NCBI GenBank assembly: GCA_964563885.1
Contig: CAZLYX010000018.1
Coordinates: forward strand, 1-34,663
Reading direction: 5' to 3'
Source of the DNA: CAZLYX01 sp964563885
GTDB taxonomy: Bacteria; Pseudomonadota; Gammaproteobacteria; Burkholderiales; Neisseriaceae
Length of the DNA: 34,663 nucleotides
The notes beneath the pieces were generated by a model. The model saw nothing but the letters and a program-made list of their open reading frames with translations. It had not been told where the DNA came from and searched no databases. Each line of letters opens with the position of its first letter. Within the stretch, counting starts at the first letter, position 1. Of this stretch, positions 14,982-23,485 are shown piece after piece. Made by a program: the position numbers and the translations under genes.

Positions 14982-16691
14982 ATGCAAAAACCTTGGATTC
15001 AAAGCTATGAAGCAGGTGTCGACGCTGAAATAGATATTAATCGCTGTCAGTCTATTGTTGGAATGTTTGAGGATAGTGTCCGAAAATACGATTCTCAACC
15101 TGCGCTCAGCAATATGGGAAAAGAACTTAGTTACACCGAATGTGCTCAACTAGCGGCTGATTTCGCATCATTTCTGCAGCACACTTTAAAATTATCAAGA
15201 GGTGAACGAATTGCGCTAATGATGCCAAACGTGTTGCAGTATCCCATTGCCATTTTTGGCGCTCTGAAAGCGGGCTTGGTGGTGGTTAATATCAATCCAC
15301 TCTACACTCCACGCGAATTAGAACATCAGCTCAACGACAGTGGCGCCACTACCATTGTAATATTAGAAAACTTTGCCAACACCTTAGAAAGTGTATTGCC
15401 GCGCACTCAAATTAAACATATTATTTTAGCTAATATCGGTGAAATGTTTGGTTTTTTTAAAGCCATGGTAATGAACTTAGTGATCCGAAAACTAAAAAAA
15501 TTAGTACCGCGCTACCATATTCCCAATACCGTTTCATTTAAGCAAGCCCTAAAACTAGGTGCCCAACAAGCAGCAGTTCCCGTTAAAATAAGCCATGACG
15601 ACCTAGCCTTTTTGCAATATACCGGTGGCACCACTGGCGTAGCCAAAGGTGTCATGCTCACTCACGGCAACATTTGTGCCAATATGATACAAGCGGCAGA
15701 ATGGATAAAAAATAAGCTGGAGCCAGGTAAAGAAGTTGTGATCGCTGCTTTGCCGCTCTATCATATTTTTTCACTCTCTATCAGCCTGATGGTGTTCATC
15801 CAAGCTGGCGCCAAAATAGTCTTAATCACCAACCCACGTGATATTAATGGTTTTATTAAAGAACTTAATAAACAACACTTAAGCGTATTTATAGGTGTGA
15901 ATACTTTATTTAATGCATTACTCAATAACCCAGCTTTTGCTAACGTAGATTTCTCTAATTTAAAATTGTCGCTGGCAGGTGGCATGGGCACGCACAAAAC
16001 CGTGGCTGAACAGTGGTTTAGCATAACAGGACAAACCATTATTGATGCTTACGGCCTCACCGAAAGCAGCCCCGGTGTGTGCTGTAACCCCCTCAATCTT
16101 CACTCTTATTCGGATGGGATTGGGCTGCCAATATCGAACACTGAGGTAGAATTACGCAACAACAAAGGCGAGATTGTAGCCATCGGTGAACCTGGTGAAT
16201 TATGGGTAAAAGGGCCGCAAGTGATGAAGGGCTATTGGCTTCGCCCTGACGACACCGCCAAGGTAATGGATGAGCGCGGCTTTTTTGGTACTGGGGATAT
16301 TGCCGTGATGAACGAAAAGGGCTGGTTCAAAATAATTGAGCGAAAAAATGATTTGATTATGATATCGGGATTTACCATTTACCCAAATGAAATTGAAAAT
16401 GTTGTTACGCAACATCCTCAAGTACTAGAGGCTGCTTGTATCGGCGTAGAACACGAACGAGCTGGTGAGAAACTAAAATTATTTGTAGTGCGTAAAGATG
16501 AGAACCTAACAGCTACAGAGCTAATTGCTTATTGTCGTACCCAGCTCACTGCTTATAAAGTGCCAAAAGATATAGAGTTTCGCGATGAATTACCAAAATC
16601 AAATATTGGTAAAATTCTGCGGCGTGAATTACGTAAAGAAGAAGAACAAAAAGTACTGACTGATAAAAAATCTAAAATGGTTATCAAATAG
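14982..16691 (+). CDS. fadD: Long-chain fatty acid--CoA ligase
   Basis: A 569-residue adenylate-forming enzyme that activates fatty acids to acyl-CoA at the inner membrane. The P-loop-like motif YTGGTTGVAKGVMLTH is near residues 210-225, YGLTESSPG forms the adenylation motif, and GDIAVMNEKGWFKIIERKND with GFTIYPNEIE is the hinge/FACS region. The catalytic Lys lies in KSNIGKILRREL near the C-terminus. ATG 14982 is preferred to TTG 14973 because AGGA lies 9 nt upstream of the ATG. The TAG stop shares its AG with a DUS, so the terminator hairpin starts in the stop codon. A more specific short- or medium-chain preference cannot be excluded. Confidence 0.92.
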   Translation: MQKPWIQSYEAGVDAEIDINRCQSIVGMFEDSVRKYDSQPALSNMGKELSYTECAQLAADFASFLQHTLKLSRGERIALMMPNVLQYPIAIFGALKAGLVVVNINPLYTPRELEHQLNDSGATTIVILENFANTLESVLPRTQIKHIILANIGEMFGFFKAMVMNLVIRKLKKLVPRYHIPNTVSFKQALKLGAQQAAVPVKISHDDLAFLQYTGGTTGVAKGVMLTHGNICANMIQAAEWIKNKLEPGKEVVIAALPLYHIFSLSISLMVFIQAGAKIVLITNPRDINGFIKELNKQHLSVFIGVNTLFNALLNNPAFANVDFSNLKLSLAGGMGTHKTVAEQWFSITGQTIIDAYGLTESSPGVCCNPLNLHSYSDGIGLPISNTEVELRNNKGEIVAIGEPGELWVKGPQVMKGYWLRPDDTAKVMDERGFFGTGDIAVMNEKGWFKIIERKNDLIMISGFTIYPNEIENVVTQHPQVLEAACIGVEHERAGEKLKLFVVRKDENLTATELIAYCRTQLTAYKVPKDIEFRDELPKSNIGKILRRELRKEEEQKVLTDKKSKMVIK

Positions 16692-16741
16692 GCTACCTGA
16701 AAATAAAACAACAATAACGTTAAAGTTTTTCAGTTAGCCTA
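16689..16741 (+). terminator. Imperfect DUS-pair hairpin, terminator of fadD
   Basis: An exact DUS at 16690-16701 and a one-mismatch partner (TTCAGTTAGCCT, 16729-16740) with a long loop. The mismatch breaks one pair of the stem. Confidence 0.55.
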
Positions 16742-16755
16742 TTTACTTTATGAGC

Positions 16756-16784
16756 TTGGAAAAAGGCAATAGGTGAAGTAAAAT
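16756..16784 (+). promoter_or_regulatory. Promoter of the XRE regulator gene
   Basis: TTGGAA (16756-16761) and TAAAAT (16779-16784) are separated by exactly 17 nt. A small dyad TTACAGTAA (16788-16796) lies over the expected transcription start and could be an operator. Confidence 0.6.
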
Positions 16785-16817
16785 CCGTTACAGTAAATTC
16801 ATATAAAGGAATCACAG

Positions 16818-17096
16818 ATGAGCAATAAACTTACCGCGCCTACTCAATTGCCAGATGAAACCGATTTACGCGCAGTGCTTGCTTATAATATGCGTTTATT
16901 TCGTGTCGGCAAAGGCTGGTCACAAGAAGAGTTGGCGCGTCAATGTGGTTTAGATCGCACGTATGTATCGGCGGTAGAACGTAAACGCTGGAATATTGCC
17001 ATGTCAAACATTGAAAAAATAGCCTTAGCTCTTGAGGTTGCTCCATATCAATTATTGCTGCCACCAACAGAGCGCATGAAATTGTTAGCAGTATAA
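16818..17096 (+). CDS. XRE-family helix-turn-helix regulator
   Basis: A 92-residue single-domain DNA-binding protein. The HTH (Cro/C1 type) spans about residues 18-75: NMRLFRVGKGWSQEELARQC, then LDRTYVSAVERKRWN as the recognition part, and IEKIALALEV. The GLDRTYVSAVER type is shared with restriction-modification controller proteins and other small orphan regulators. No R-M genes lie nearby, so it is probably an orphan regulator, perhaps autoregulated through the TTACAGTAA dyad in its promoter. The ribosome-binding site AAAGGA is 8 nt upstream of the ATG. It is monocistronic, convergent with yfaE. Confidence 0.85.
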   Translation: MSNKLTAPTQLPDETDLRAVLAYNMRLFRVGKGWSQEELARQCGLDRTYVSAVERKRWNIAMSNIEKIALALEVAPYQLLLPPTERMKLLAV

Positions 17097-17104
17097 AAGC
17101 CATA

Positions 17105-17149
17105 AAACATTTCAGGTAGCCTCTATTTAAAAGGCTACCTGAAATGTTT
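17105..17149. terminator. Bidirectional DUS-pair terminator
   Basis: A perfect 18-bp inverted repeat (17105-17122 and 17132-17149) with a 9-nt loop contains two exact DUS copies (17111-17122, 17132-17143). It lies between the convergent XRE and yfaE genes, 9 nt after the XRE stop and 37 nt after the yfaE stop, and can serve both. Confidence 0.75.
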
Positions 17150-17185
17150 AATCGGTTAATTTTAGTAAATAGAATAGATATTCAA

Positions 17186-17503
17186 TCAAACGAACCCATC
17201 AAACTGTTCTTCATTAAATAAATCTTCGTCAAACAAATCTGGCTCTTGCCGCTTCATATGGCAAGATACGGAAATATCTTCTTCTATTCGGCAGCAACAA
17301 GGTAAAACTTCATTTGGGCCGACAAATGCCAGCGGCAACTCATCATAAGACACACGGCCAGCTAGCAGTGTTAATCTGCAAGAACCACAATAACCGCTAC
17401 GGCATTGATATTCAATTTCGTGGCCAGTTCTTTCCAAGCCTTCCAATAAGGTCTCACCCTCTTGCAACTTGAATATTTTGTCGAGAGTAGTAATCAGCGT
17501 CAT
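17186..17503 (-). CDS. yfaE: 2Fe-2S ferredoxin YfaE (ribonucleotide reductase maintenance)
   Basis: A 105-residue plant-type ferredoxin. The cluster ligands are Cys34, Cys39 and Cys42 (CRSGYCGSC) and one Cys of the LPCCC segment at 69-71. YfaE supplies electrons that regenerate the diferric-tyrosyl radical of NrdB. Its position immediately after nrdB (57 nt) is the same as in E. coli and supports that role. The C-terminal tail is longer and acidic (PDLFDEDLFNEEQFDGF). Confidence 0.92.
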   Translation of the reverse strand: MTLITTLDKIFKLQEGETLLEGLERTGHEIEYQCRSGYCGSCRLTLLAGRVSYDELPLAFVGPNEVLPCCCRIEEDISVSCHMKRQEPDLFDEDLFNEEQFDGFV

Positions 17504-17560
17504 GGGTTTATTTTAAAACAAATTCGTAATAGTTGCTTTAAGAAAATTGTTTGTTTATCT

Positions 17561-18715
17561 TTACAACTCAAAATCTTCTAAATCTTCAGCATTCATTTCA
17601 GCATTGATTTGTCCGACTAAATATGAGCTAATTTCTACTTCTTGGGGCGCTACTTGAACATTATCGGATGATAACCAAGTGTTAATCCATGGAATAGGAT
17701 TTTGATTTGCAGCTTCAAATGCTGGTTTTAAACCTACAGCGCTCATACGTGAATTGGTAATGTATTCTACATATTGACTTAAAATTTCTTTATTCAACCC
17801 TATCATTGAGCCATCTTTAAATAAATATTCAGCCCATTCTTTTTCTTGAAGCGCTGCACTTTTAAATATCTGAAAACACTCTTCTTCTAACTCTAACGCT
17901 ATCTCAGCCATTTCTGGATCATCTGCGCCGCTGCGTAATAGATTAATCATGTGTTGAGTTCCAGTTAAATGCAAAGCTTCATCGCGTGCAATTAGCTTGA
18001 TGATTTTAGCATTTCCTTCCATCAATTCACGCTCTGCAAACGCAAACGAGCACGCAAATGAAACATAAAACCGGATGGCTTCTAATACGTTAACACTCAT
18101 TAGACATAAATACAGTTTCTTTTTTAGTGCGCGCAAACTGATGGTCACACTTTTGCCATTTATTTCATGCTTGCCTTCGCCTAAGAGATTATAGTATTGG
18201 GTGTATTCAATTAAATCATCGTAATAACAAGAAATATCTTCTGCTCGTTTAACGATGTAATCATTAGTAACAATGTCATCAAATACTATTGAAGGATCGC
18301 TAATAATATTGCGGATAATATGGGTGTAAGAACGTGAGTGAATGGTTTCGTTAAAAGACCAAGTTTCAATCCACGTTTCTAATTCTGGAATAGACACTAA
18401 AGGCAATAAGCCCACATTGGGGCTACGCCCTTGGATAGAATCCAATAAGGTTTGGTACTTTAAATTGCTGATGAAAATATGTTTTTCATGCTCTGGCAGA
18501 TTGCTGTAATCAATGCGGTCACGCGAAACATCAATCTCTTCTGGACGCCAAAAAAATGACAATTGTTTTTCAATCAACTTCTCAAAGATTTCATATTTTT
18601 GCTGGTCATAGCGTGCCACATTCACTGGATTACCAAAAAACATTGGCTCGTTTAATGCATTGTTTTGTATCCGACTAAACGTGCTGTATGACATGGTTAA
18701 ATGTTCGCAAGACAT
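17561..18715 (-). CDS. nrdB: Class Ia ribonucleotide reductase, beta subunit
   Basis: A 384-residue radical-generating subunit, very like E. coli NrdB. The radical Tyr (about residue 130) is in ETIHSRSYTHII, with iron ligands Glu123 and His126. More ligands are in ELMEGNAKIIKLIARDEALHL. The C-terminus (EDLEDFEL) is the tail that docks to NrdA. The start at 18715 has AAAGG 9 nt upstream; an internal ATG at 18694 (MSYSTF) matches the E. coli N-terminus but has no ribosome-binding site. It follows nrdA after 61 nt containing a DUS pair. Confidence 0.97.
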   Translation of the reverse strand: MSCEHLTMSYSTFSRIQNNALNEPMFFGNPVNVARYDQQKYEIFEKLIEKQLSFFWRPEEIDVSRDRIDYSNLPEHEKHIFISNLKYQTLLDSIQGRSPNVGLLPLVSIPELETWIETWSFNETIHSRSYTHIIRNIISDPSIVFDDIVTNDYIVKRAEDISCYYDDLIEYTQYYNLLGEGKHEINGKSVTISLRALKKKLYLCLMSVNVLEAIRFYVSFACSFAFAERELMEGNAKIIKLIARDEALHLTGTQHMINLLRSGADDPEMAEIALELEEECFQIFKSAALQEKEWAEYLFKDGSMIGLNKEILSQYVEYITNSRMSAVGLKPAFEAANQNPIPWINTWLSSDNVQVAPQEVEISSYLVGQINAEMNAEDLEDFEL

Positions 18716-18736
18716 GTAAAAGAACCTTTGTAGTTG

Positions 18737-18768
18737 GTTTCAGGTAGCCTATTGAGGCTACCTGAAAT
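18737..18768 (-). repeat. DUS pair (hairpin) between nrdA and nrdB
   Basis: Exact inverted DUS copies at 18739-18750 and 18755-18766 with a 4-nt loop, inside the nrdA-nrdB spacer. The minus strand continues CCAACTACAAAGG with no U-run, so it should not be a full terminator. It could attenuate or stabilise the nrdA message. Confidence 0.8.
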
Positions 18769-18776
18769 ATTAATGA

Positions 18777-21056
18777 TTAAATCTTACATGCACCGCCGGC
18801 ACAACCATCGTCTTGTAAGTCTATTTGAGTATCGTCAGCACCATCGCGGGTGTTGTGATAATACAAAGTTTTAACGCCATATTTATAAGCGGTGAGCAAA
18901 TCTTTTAGCATTTGCTTCATCGGCACTCGCCCACCTTCAAAACGCTGTGGGTCATAACTTGTATTTGCTGAGATTGCTTGGTCAACAAACTTCTGCATCA
19001 CACCTACTAGTTTCAGGTAGCCATCATTATTGGGTAATTGCCACAGTAATTCATACTGCCCTTTTAATCGCTCAAACTCAGGTACAACTTGCTTCAAAAT
19101 ACCATCTTTAGATGCTTTTACTGAAACCAAGCCACGTGGTGGCTCAATACCGTTGGTAGCGTTAGCAATTTGTGAGCTCGTTTCCGATGGCATTAGCGCT
19201 GTTAAGGTTGAATTACGTAAGCCATGCTGCAAGATGTCAGCGCGCAAACCTTCCCAGTCTAAATGCAAAGGCTCTTGGCAAATACTGTCTAAATCTTTCT
19301 TGTAAGTATCAATTGGCAGTAAGCCTTGCGAATAGGTAGTCTCATTAAACAAAGGACAAGCACCAAATTCTTTTGCCAACTCAACTGAGGCTTTTAGCAG
19401 GTAATACTGAATAGCCTCAAACGTGCGATGAGTTAAACCCAAAGCTGAGCCATCAGAATACTTAACACCGTTCTTCGCCAAATAATAAGCGTAGTTGATA
19501 ACACCAACGCCTAAAGTGCGGCGATTCATAGTGGCAATCTGAGCAGCTTTAATTGGGTAATCTTGATAGTCGAGCAAGGCATCTAATGCGCGCACAGCTA
19601 AGTCAGCTAAATCCTCTAATTCGTCTAAGTTTTCTAAAGCGCCTAAGTTAAATGCCGATAATGTGCATAAAGCAATCTCACCATTTTCATCATTAATATC
19701 GTTTAATGCTTTGGTAGGCAACGCAATTTCTAAACATAGGTTGGATTGACGTACAGGTGCAACGCTGGGGTCAAATGGGCTGTGGGTGTTGCAATGGTCT
19801 ACGTTTTGAATGTAAATACGGCCGGTACTCGCTCGCTCTTGCATCATGGCGGCAAATAAGTCTACAGCAGGCATGCTGCGTTTACGAATATTGGGGTCTT
19901 GCTCATATTGAGTATATAAACGCTCAAACTCTTCTTGATCGGCAAAAAATGCTTCATATAGACCAGGCACATCAGATGGTGAAAACAAAGTAATTTTGCC
20001 ACTTTTAATCAATCTATTGTACATCGTGCGGTTGATTTGTACGCCATAATCTAAATGACGAACGCGGTTATCTTCAACACCACGGTTGTTTTTTAATACT
20101 AATAAATTTTCCACCTCTAAGTGCCACATTGGGTAGAACAATGTGGCTGCTCCACCGCGCACACCACCTTGTGAACAAGACTTCACTGCGGCTTGAAACA
20201 TTTTAAAGAAGGGTATGCAACCTGTGTGTTGCGCTTCACCGCCGCGAATCTCGCTGCCTAAGGCACGAATACGGCCAGCATTGATGCCAATACCAGCACG
20301 CTGCGAAACATATTTCACAATGGCGCTGGTAGTGGCATTAATACTGTCTAAACTATCGTCACATTCAATTAACACACATGAGCTAAATTGGCGTGTTGGC
20401 GTGCGTACGCCAGACATAATCGGTGTGGGCAAGGATATTTTAAAAGTGCTCACTGAATCATAGAATTTTTTAACATAGCTTAAGCGCGTGGATGTTGGAT
20501 ATTTTGAAAACAAGCACATCGCCACAAGCACATAAAGAAATTGTGGGGTTTCGTAGATTTCTTTAGTCACTCGGTTTTGAACCAAGTATTTTCCTTCAAG
20601 CTGCTTCACTGCGCCGTAAGAAAACGTCATATCACGGTCATGATCGATATATGAGTTTAACTCATCAAATTCTTCACGGCTGTAGTCTGCCAAAATATGC
20701 GCATCGTATTTACCCGTTTTAGTTAATTGATTAACGTGGTCAAATAAATGTGGTGGCGTAAATTCGCCGTAAGCAATTTTACGCAGATGAAACACTGCCA
20801 GCCTAGCTGCCAAATATTGATAATCAGGTGTTTCTTCTGAAATTAGGTCTGCTGCGGATTTAATAATGGTTTCGTGAATGTCATCGGTGCGAATGCCATT
20901 ATAGAATTGGAGATGGGATTTTAGTTCTACTTGCGATACAGAAACATTATCTAAATCACTGGCCGCCCAATCAATTACACGGTGAATCTTATCTAGATTA
21001 ATGTCTTCTAAGCGTCCGTCACGTTTAGTAACTTGGATATTGGCAGTGGTATTCAT
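18777..21056 (-). CDS. nrdA: Class Ia ribonucleotide reductase, alpha subunit
   Basis: A 759-residue catalytic subunit that reduces ribonucleoside diphosphates to deoxy forms. The N-terminal ATP cone (VTKRDGRLEDINLDKIHRVI, about 9-28) is the allosteric activity site. The active-site cysteines are in SSCVLIECDD, NLCLEIALPT and ALCTLSAFNLGA. The redox-active C-terminal pair is in DGCAGGACKI, the same layout as E. coli NrdA. A near-DUS (19012-19023, 11/12) lies within the gene and encodes GYLK. It heads the nrdA-nrdB-yfaE operon. I see no clear NrdR boxes upstream. Confidence 0.97.
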   Translation of the reverse strand: MNTTANIQVTKRDGRLEDINLDKIHRVIDWAASDLDNVSVSQVELKSHLQFYNGIRTDDIHETIIKSAADLISEETPDYQYLAARLAVFHLRKIAYGEFTPPHLFDHVNQLTKTGKYDAHILADYSREEFDELNSYIDHDRDMTFSYGAVKQLEGKYLVQNRVTKEIYETPQFLYVLVAMCLFSKYPTSTRLSYVKKFYDSVSTFKISLPTPIMSGVRTPTRQFSSCVLIECDDSLDSINATTSAIVKYVSQRAGIGINAGRIRALGSEIRGGEAQHTGCIPFFKMFQAAVKSCSQGGVRGGAATLFYPMWHLEVENLLVLKNNRGVEDNRVRHLDYGVQINRTMYNRLIKSGKITLFSPSDVPGLYEAFFADQEEFERLYTQYEQDPNIRKRSMPAVDLFAAMMQERASTGRIYIQNVDHCNTHSPFDPSVAPVRQSNLCLEIALPTKALNDINDENGEIALCTLSAFNLGALENLDELEDLADLAVRALDALLDYQDYPIKAAQIATMNRRTLGVGVINYAYYLAKNGVKYSDGSALGLTHRTFEAIQYYLLKASVELAKEFGACPLFNETTYSQGLLPIDTYKKDLDSICQEPLHLDWEGLRADILQHGLRNSTLTALMPSETSSQIANATNGIEPPRGLVSVKASKDGILKQVVPEFERLKGQYELLWQLPNNDGYLKLVGVMQKFVDQAISANTSYDPQRFEGGRVPMKQMLKDLLTAYKYGVKTLYYHNTRDGADDTQIDLQDDGCAGGACKI
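19012..19023 (-). repeat. Near-DUS inside nrdA (11/12)
   Basis: TGGCTACCTGAA on the coding strand; GGC TAC CTG AAA encodes GYLK, as at the exact DUS in hisS. Confidence 0.65.
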
Positions 21057-21303
21057 TCTTAATGTCTCAGTGTTTTAATGGCAAAATAAAATACAAGAAG
21101 CGGTTTTGTAACTAGTTAATTTTACTTCATCATAATAGATTTCAGCGTTAGTTTCCAGTCTTGACAAGCTACAGTAAGCAGGGATTATCCATTAAAGCCA
21201 GTCTTTTCAAGCGCGTTTCTAATCGTTAGTTTTCGTAAAGGCTAATATATCATCCAAACAAACAACACTTATTAGCTTGTCTTTTCAGACAACCTAATAA
21301 GAA

Positions 21304-21333
21304 AAAAACCTTATTCTTTTGAACAAGGTTTTT
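21304..21333 (-). terminator. Terminator of hfq
   Basis: AAAAACCTT (21304-21312) and AAGGTTTTT (21325-21333) pair, with TTC/GAA extending the stem. The position-13/24 pair is a G-U wobble only on the minus strand, so the hairpin belongs to the hfq transcript. The minus strand continues with a T-run. It sits 13 nt past the hfq stop. Confidence 0.8.
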
Positions 21334-21346
21334 AAAGAGGAAATGC

Positions 21347-21604
21347 TTATTCGGCAGTAGGGGTTTGTCCCACTTGTCGTTCATGTTGTAGGCTAACTGC
21401 ACGAGCGGGAACAATGGTAGAAATTGCATGCTTATAGACCATTTGAGTAACTGATGTATTGCGCAACAAAACTACATATTGGTCAAATGACTCAACCTGA
21501 CCTTGCAATTTAATACCGTTTACTAGGTAAATTGAAACAGGTACATGTTCTTTGCGCAAGGCATTCAAAAAAGGGTCTTGTAGCATTTGTCCTTTAGCTG
21601 TCAT
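21347..21604 (-). CDS. hfq: RNA chaperone Hfq
   Basis: An 85-residue hexameric Sm-like protein that pairs small RNAs with target mRNAs. Both Sm motifs are present: the first part includes LQDPFLNALRKEHVPVSIYLVNGIKLQG, given here in two pieces as LQDPFLNALRKEH and VSIYLVNGIKLQG, and YKHAIST (about 57-63) forms Sm2. The start has GGAG 7 nt upstream. The C-terminal tail is short, as in many betaproteobacteria. It follows der on the same strand after about 230 nt, the order known from betaproteobacteria, but the usual downstream hflX is absent. It has its own promoter and terminator. Confidence 0.97.
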   Translation of the reverse strand: MTAKGQMLQDPFLNALRKEHVPVSIYLVNGIKLQGQVESFDQYVVLLRNTSVTQMVYKHAISTIVPARAVSLQHERQVGQTPTAE

Positions 21605-21655
21605 GGTTAAACTCCGTTTATTATGTTTTTAGGTTTATCGGGGATATGTTCGACA

Positions 21656-21685
21656 ATTGTAGCCTTGAATGCCTATTTTTACCAA
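21656..21685 (-). promoter_or_regulatory. Promoter of hfq
   Basis: On the minus strand TTGGTA (21680-21685) and TACAAT (21656-21661) are separated by 18 nt, giving a leader of about 45 nt before the hfq ATG. Confidence 0.55.
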
Positions 21686-21799
21686 GGATTTTTGAGAAAT
21701 TGTCGGTAAGAATGTGCAAAGTTCATATCTTCATTCTTCAAGCTGTCTATAGCTTGTTAAATACTGTCAATTATAATTTTAGAAGAATAGATTATTTTC

Positions 21800-21835
21800 A
21801 AAAGGCTACCTGAAACAAATTTCAGGTAGCCTTTT
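21800..21835 (-). terminator. DUS-pair hairpin, terminator of der
   Basis: AAAAGGCTACCTGAAA (21800-21815) and TTTCAGGTAGCCTTTT (21820-21835), a 16-bp perfect stem with a 4-nt loop and two exact DUS copies. It starts 1 nt after the der stop codon. Confidence 0.75.
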
Positions 21836-21836
21836 T

Positions 21837-23294
21837 TTATTTAGAATGCCTTTTTTTAATACTCACTGGGCTTTTTTTCTTCGAGCGTTTTTTACTTTCT
21901 TTTTTGCTCTCACGTTTTTCAATACGATTACTCAGACTCACGCGGCGCAAAGGCTTTTTCTTAGGCTTGTCTTCAGCTTCTTCGTAAGGATTTCGCGAAA
22001 CATTATACTGAATACGTAAAGGTGTACCTTCCAAATTAAATGCTTTGCGAAAGGTTTGAGTCAAATAGCGAGTATAAGACTCTGAAATATTCTTAAGTGA
22101 ATTACCATGAATAACAATGATTGGTGGGTTAGAGCCACCTTGGTGAGCATAGCGCATTTTTGGGCGTACTAAGCCTGTTCTCGGTGGCTGTTGTCGCTCA
22201 ATGGCACTTTGCAAAACGCGGGTAATTTTAGGCGTTGGCATTTTTACCATGGCTGCATCGTAAGCTTGCTGAATGCTTTCAAACAAGCCGTCAATTCCGC
22301 GTTCTTTTAAAGCAGAAATATAATGAAACTTGGCGAAATCTAAAAAATACAACTTGCGTGCGATATCACGTTTTATTTGTTCTTTACGCTCATCATCAAG
22401 CCCGTCCCATTTATTCACAGCAATAACCAACGCTCTGCCCGCTTCAAGCGCAAAACCAGCAATGGTGGCATCTTGATCTGCAATATCTTGTTGAGCATCT
22501 AAAACCAACACTGCAACGTTGGCAGCTTCAATGGCTTGCATGGCTTTAATTACTGAGAATTTTTCTATGGCATCATCAACTTTGCCACGACGACGCACGC
22601 CAGCGGTATCAATGATGGTAAACGGCTTGCCTTCACGTTCAAAGTCGATATGAATACTGTCACGGGTGGTGCCAGGCATATCAAAGGCAATTACACGTTC
22701 TTCGCCAAGAATAGAATTTACTAAAGTAGATTTACCCACATTAGGACGGCCAATAATTGCAAAAGCAGGATGTTTGGGTGTTTCAGGCTCTTCTTCTGGA
22801 TCAGGGAATTGCTCAAGTATTTCTTCAAATAAATGGAACACACCATCGCCATGCGCACTAGAAATAACAGTAGGCTCGCCTAAAGCCAATTCAAAAAACT
22901 CTGCGGCCAATACCGCTTGGTTGCCGCCCTCGCCTTTATTTACGGCTAAGTAAACAGGTTGTGGGCTTTGGCGCAAACGGTCGGCAATAATTTTGTCTTG
23001 TGGTGTTAAACCTGTACGGGCGTCTACCAGAAAAACAACCGCATCGGCCTCGTCAATTGCTTGGAGTGTATGCTTGGCCATTTCATGCAAAATACCACTA
23101 TCAACGACGGGCTCAAGACCACCGGTATCGATCACAAAATAAGGCTTAGTACCAAGACGGCCATGACCATAATGACGATCACGTGTGAGGCCGGGCATAT
23201 CAGCCACTAAAGCATCTTTGGTGCGTGTAAGGCGGTTAAATAAAGTGGATTTGCCAACATTGGGGCGGCCAACGAGGGCGATGGTGGGTTTCAT
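21837..23294 (-). CDS. der: Ribosome-biogenesis GTPase Der (EngA)
   Basis: A 485-residue protein with two tandem GTPase domains, needed for 50S subunit maturation. The first G1 loop GRPNVGKSTLF is at residues 7-17, with G3 DTGG; the second GRPNVGKSTLV is near 181-191, with G3 DTAG and G4 NKWD. A KH-like domain follows (TRVLQSAIERQQPPR... PIIVIHGNSL). The last 45 residues are an extremely basic Lys/Arg/Ser tail, longer than in E. coli. It is the last gene of the rlmN-to-der cluster, and its stop nearly touches the DUS terminator. Confidence 0.96.
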   Translation of the reverse strand: MKPTIALVGRPNVGKSTLFNRLTRTKDALVADMPGLTRDRHYGHGRLGTKPYFVIDTGGLEPVVDSGILHEMAKHTLQAIDEADAVVFLVDARTGLTPQDKIIADRLRQSPQPVYLAVNKGEGGNQAVLAAEFFELALGEPTVISSAHGDGVFHLFEEILEQFPDPEEEPETPKHPAFAIIGRPNVGKSTLVNSILGEERVIAFDMPGTTRDSIHIDFEREGKPFTIIDTAGVRRRGKVDDAIEKFSVIKAMQAIEAANVAVLVLDAQQDIADQDATIAGFALEAGRALVIAVNKWDGLDDERKEQIKRDIARKLYFLDFAKFHYISALKERGIDGLFESIQQAYDAAMVKMPTPKITRVLQSAIERQQPPRTGLVRPKMRYAHQGGSNPPIIVIHGNSLKNISESYTRYLTQTFRKAFNLEGTPLRIQYNVSRNPYEEAEDKPKKKPLRRVSLSNRIEKRESKKESKKRSKKKSPVSIKKRHSK

Positions 23295-23405
23295 CTTGTA
23301 AAGTCTCTCTACCTGTTACAAAGTAGCCATTATGTTAGGCTGCTTGTAAATTATTTTATGGGGGTTGATTTTACCTGAAAATAAGTTTGTTTGCTTGGAA
23401 AGGTT

Positions 23406-23417
23406 TTCAGGTAGCTT
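23406..23417 (-). repeat. Near-DUS (11/12)
   Basis: The plus strand reads TTCAGGTAGCTT, a single copy between yfgM and der, not part of a hairpin. Confidence 0.5.
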
Positions 23418-23447
23418 TTGGATAATATGGTGTTTCTAAGAATATAG

Positions 23448-23473
23448 AAAGCCTGCAAATGTTTGCAGGCTTT
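23448..23473 (-). terminator. Terminator after yfgM
   Basis: A perfect 12-bp inverted repeat AAAGCCTGCAAA / TTTGCAGGCTTT with a 2-nt centre, 12 nt beyond the yfgM stop. It has no DUS. The U-run is short (UUU then CUAUAUUC). Confidence 0.7.
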
Positions 23474-23485
23474 AGCAAATACAGT

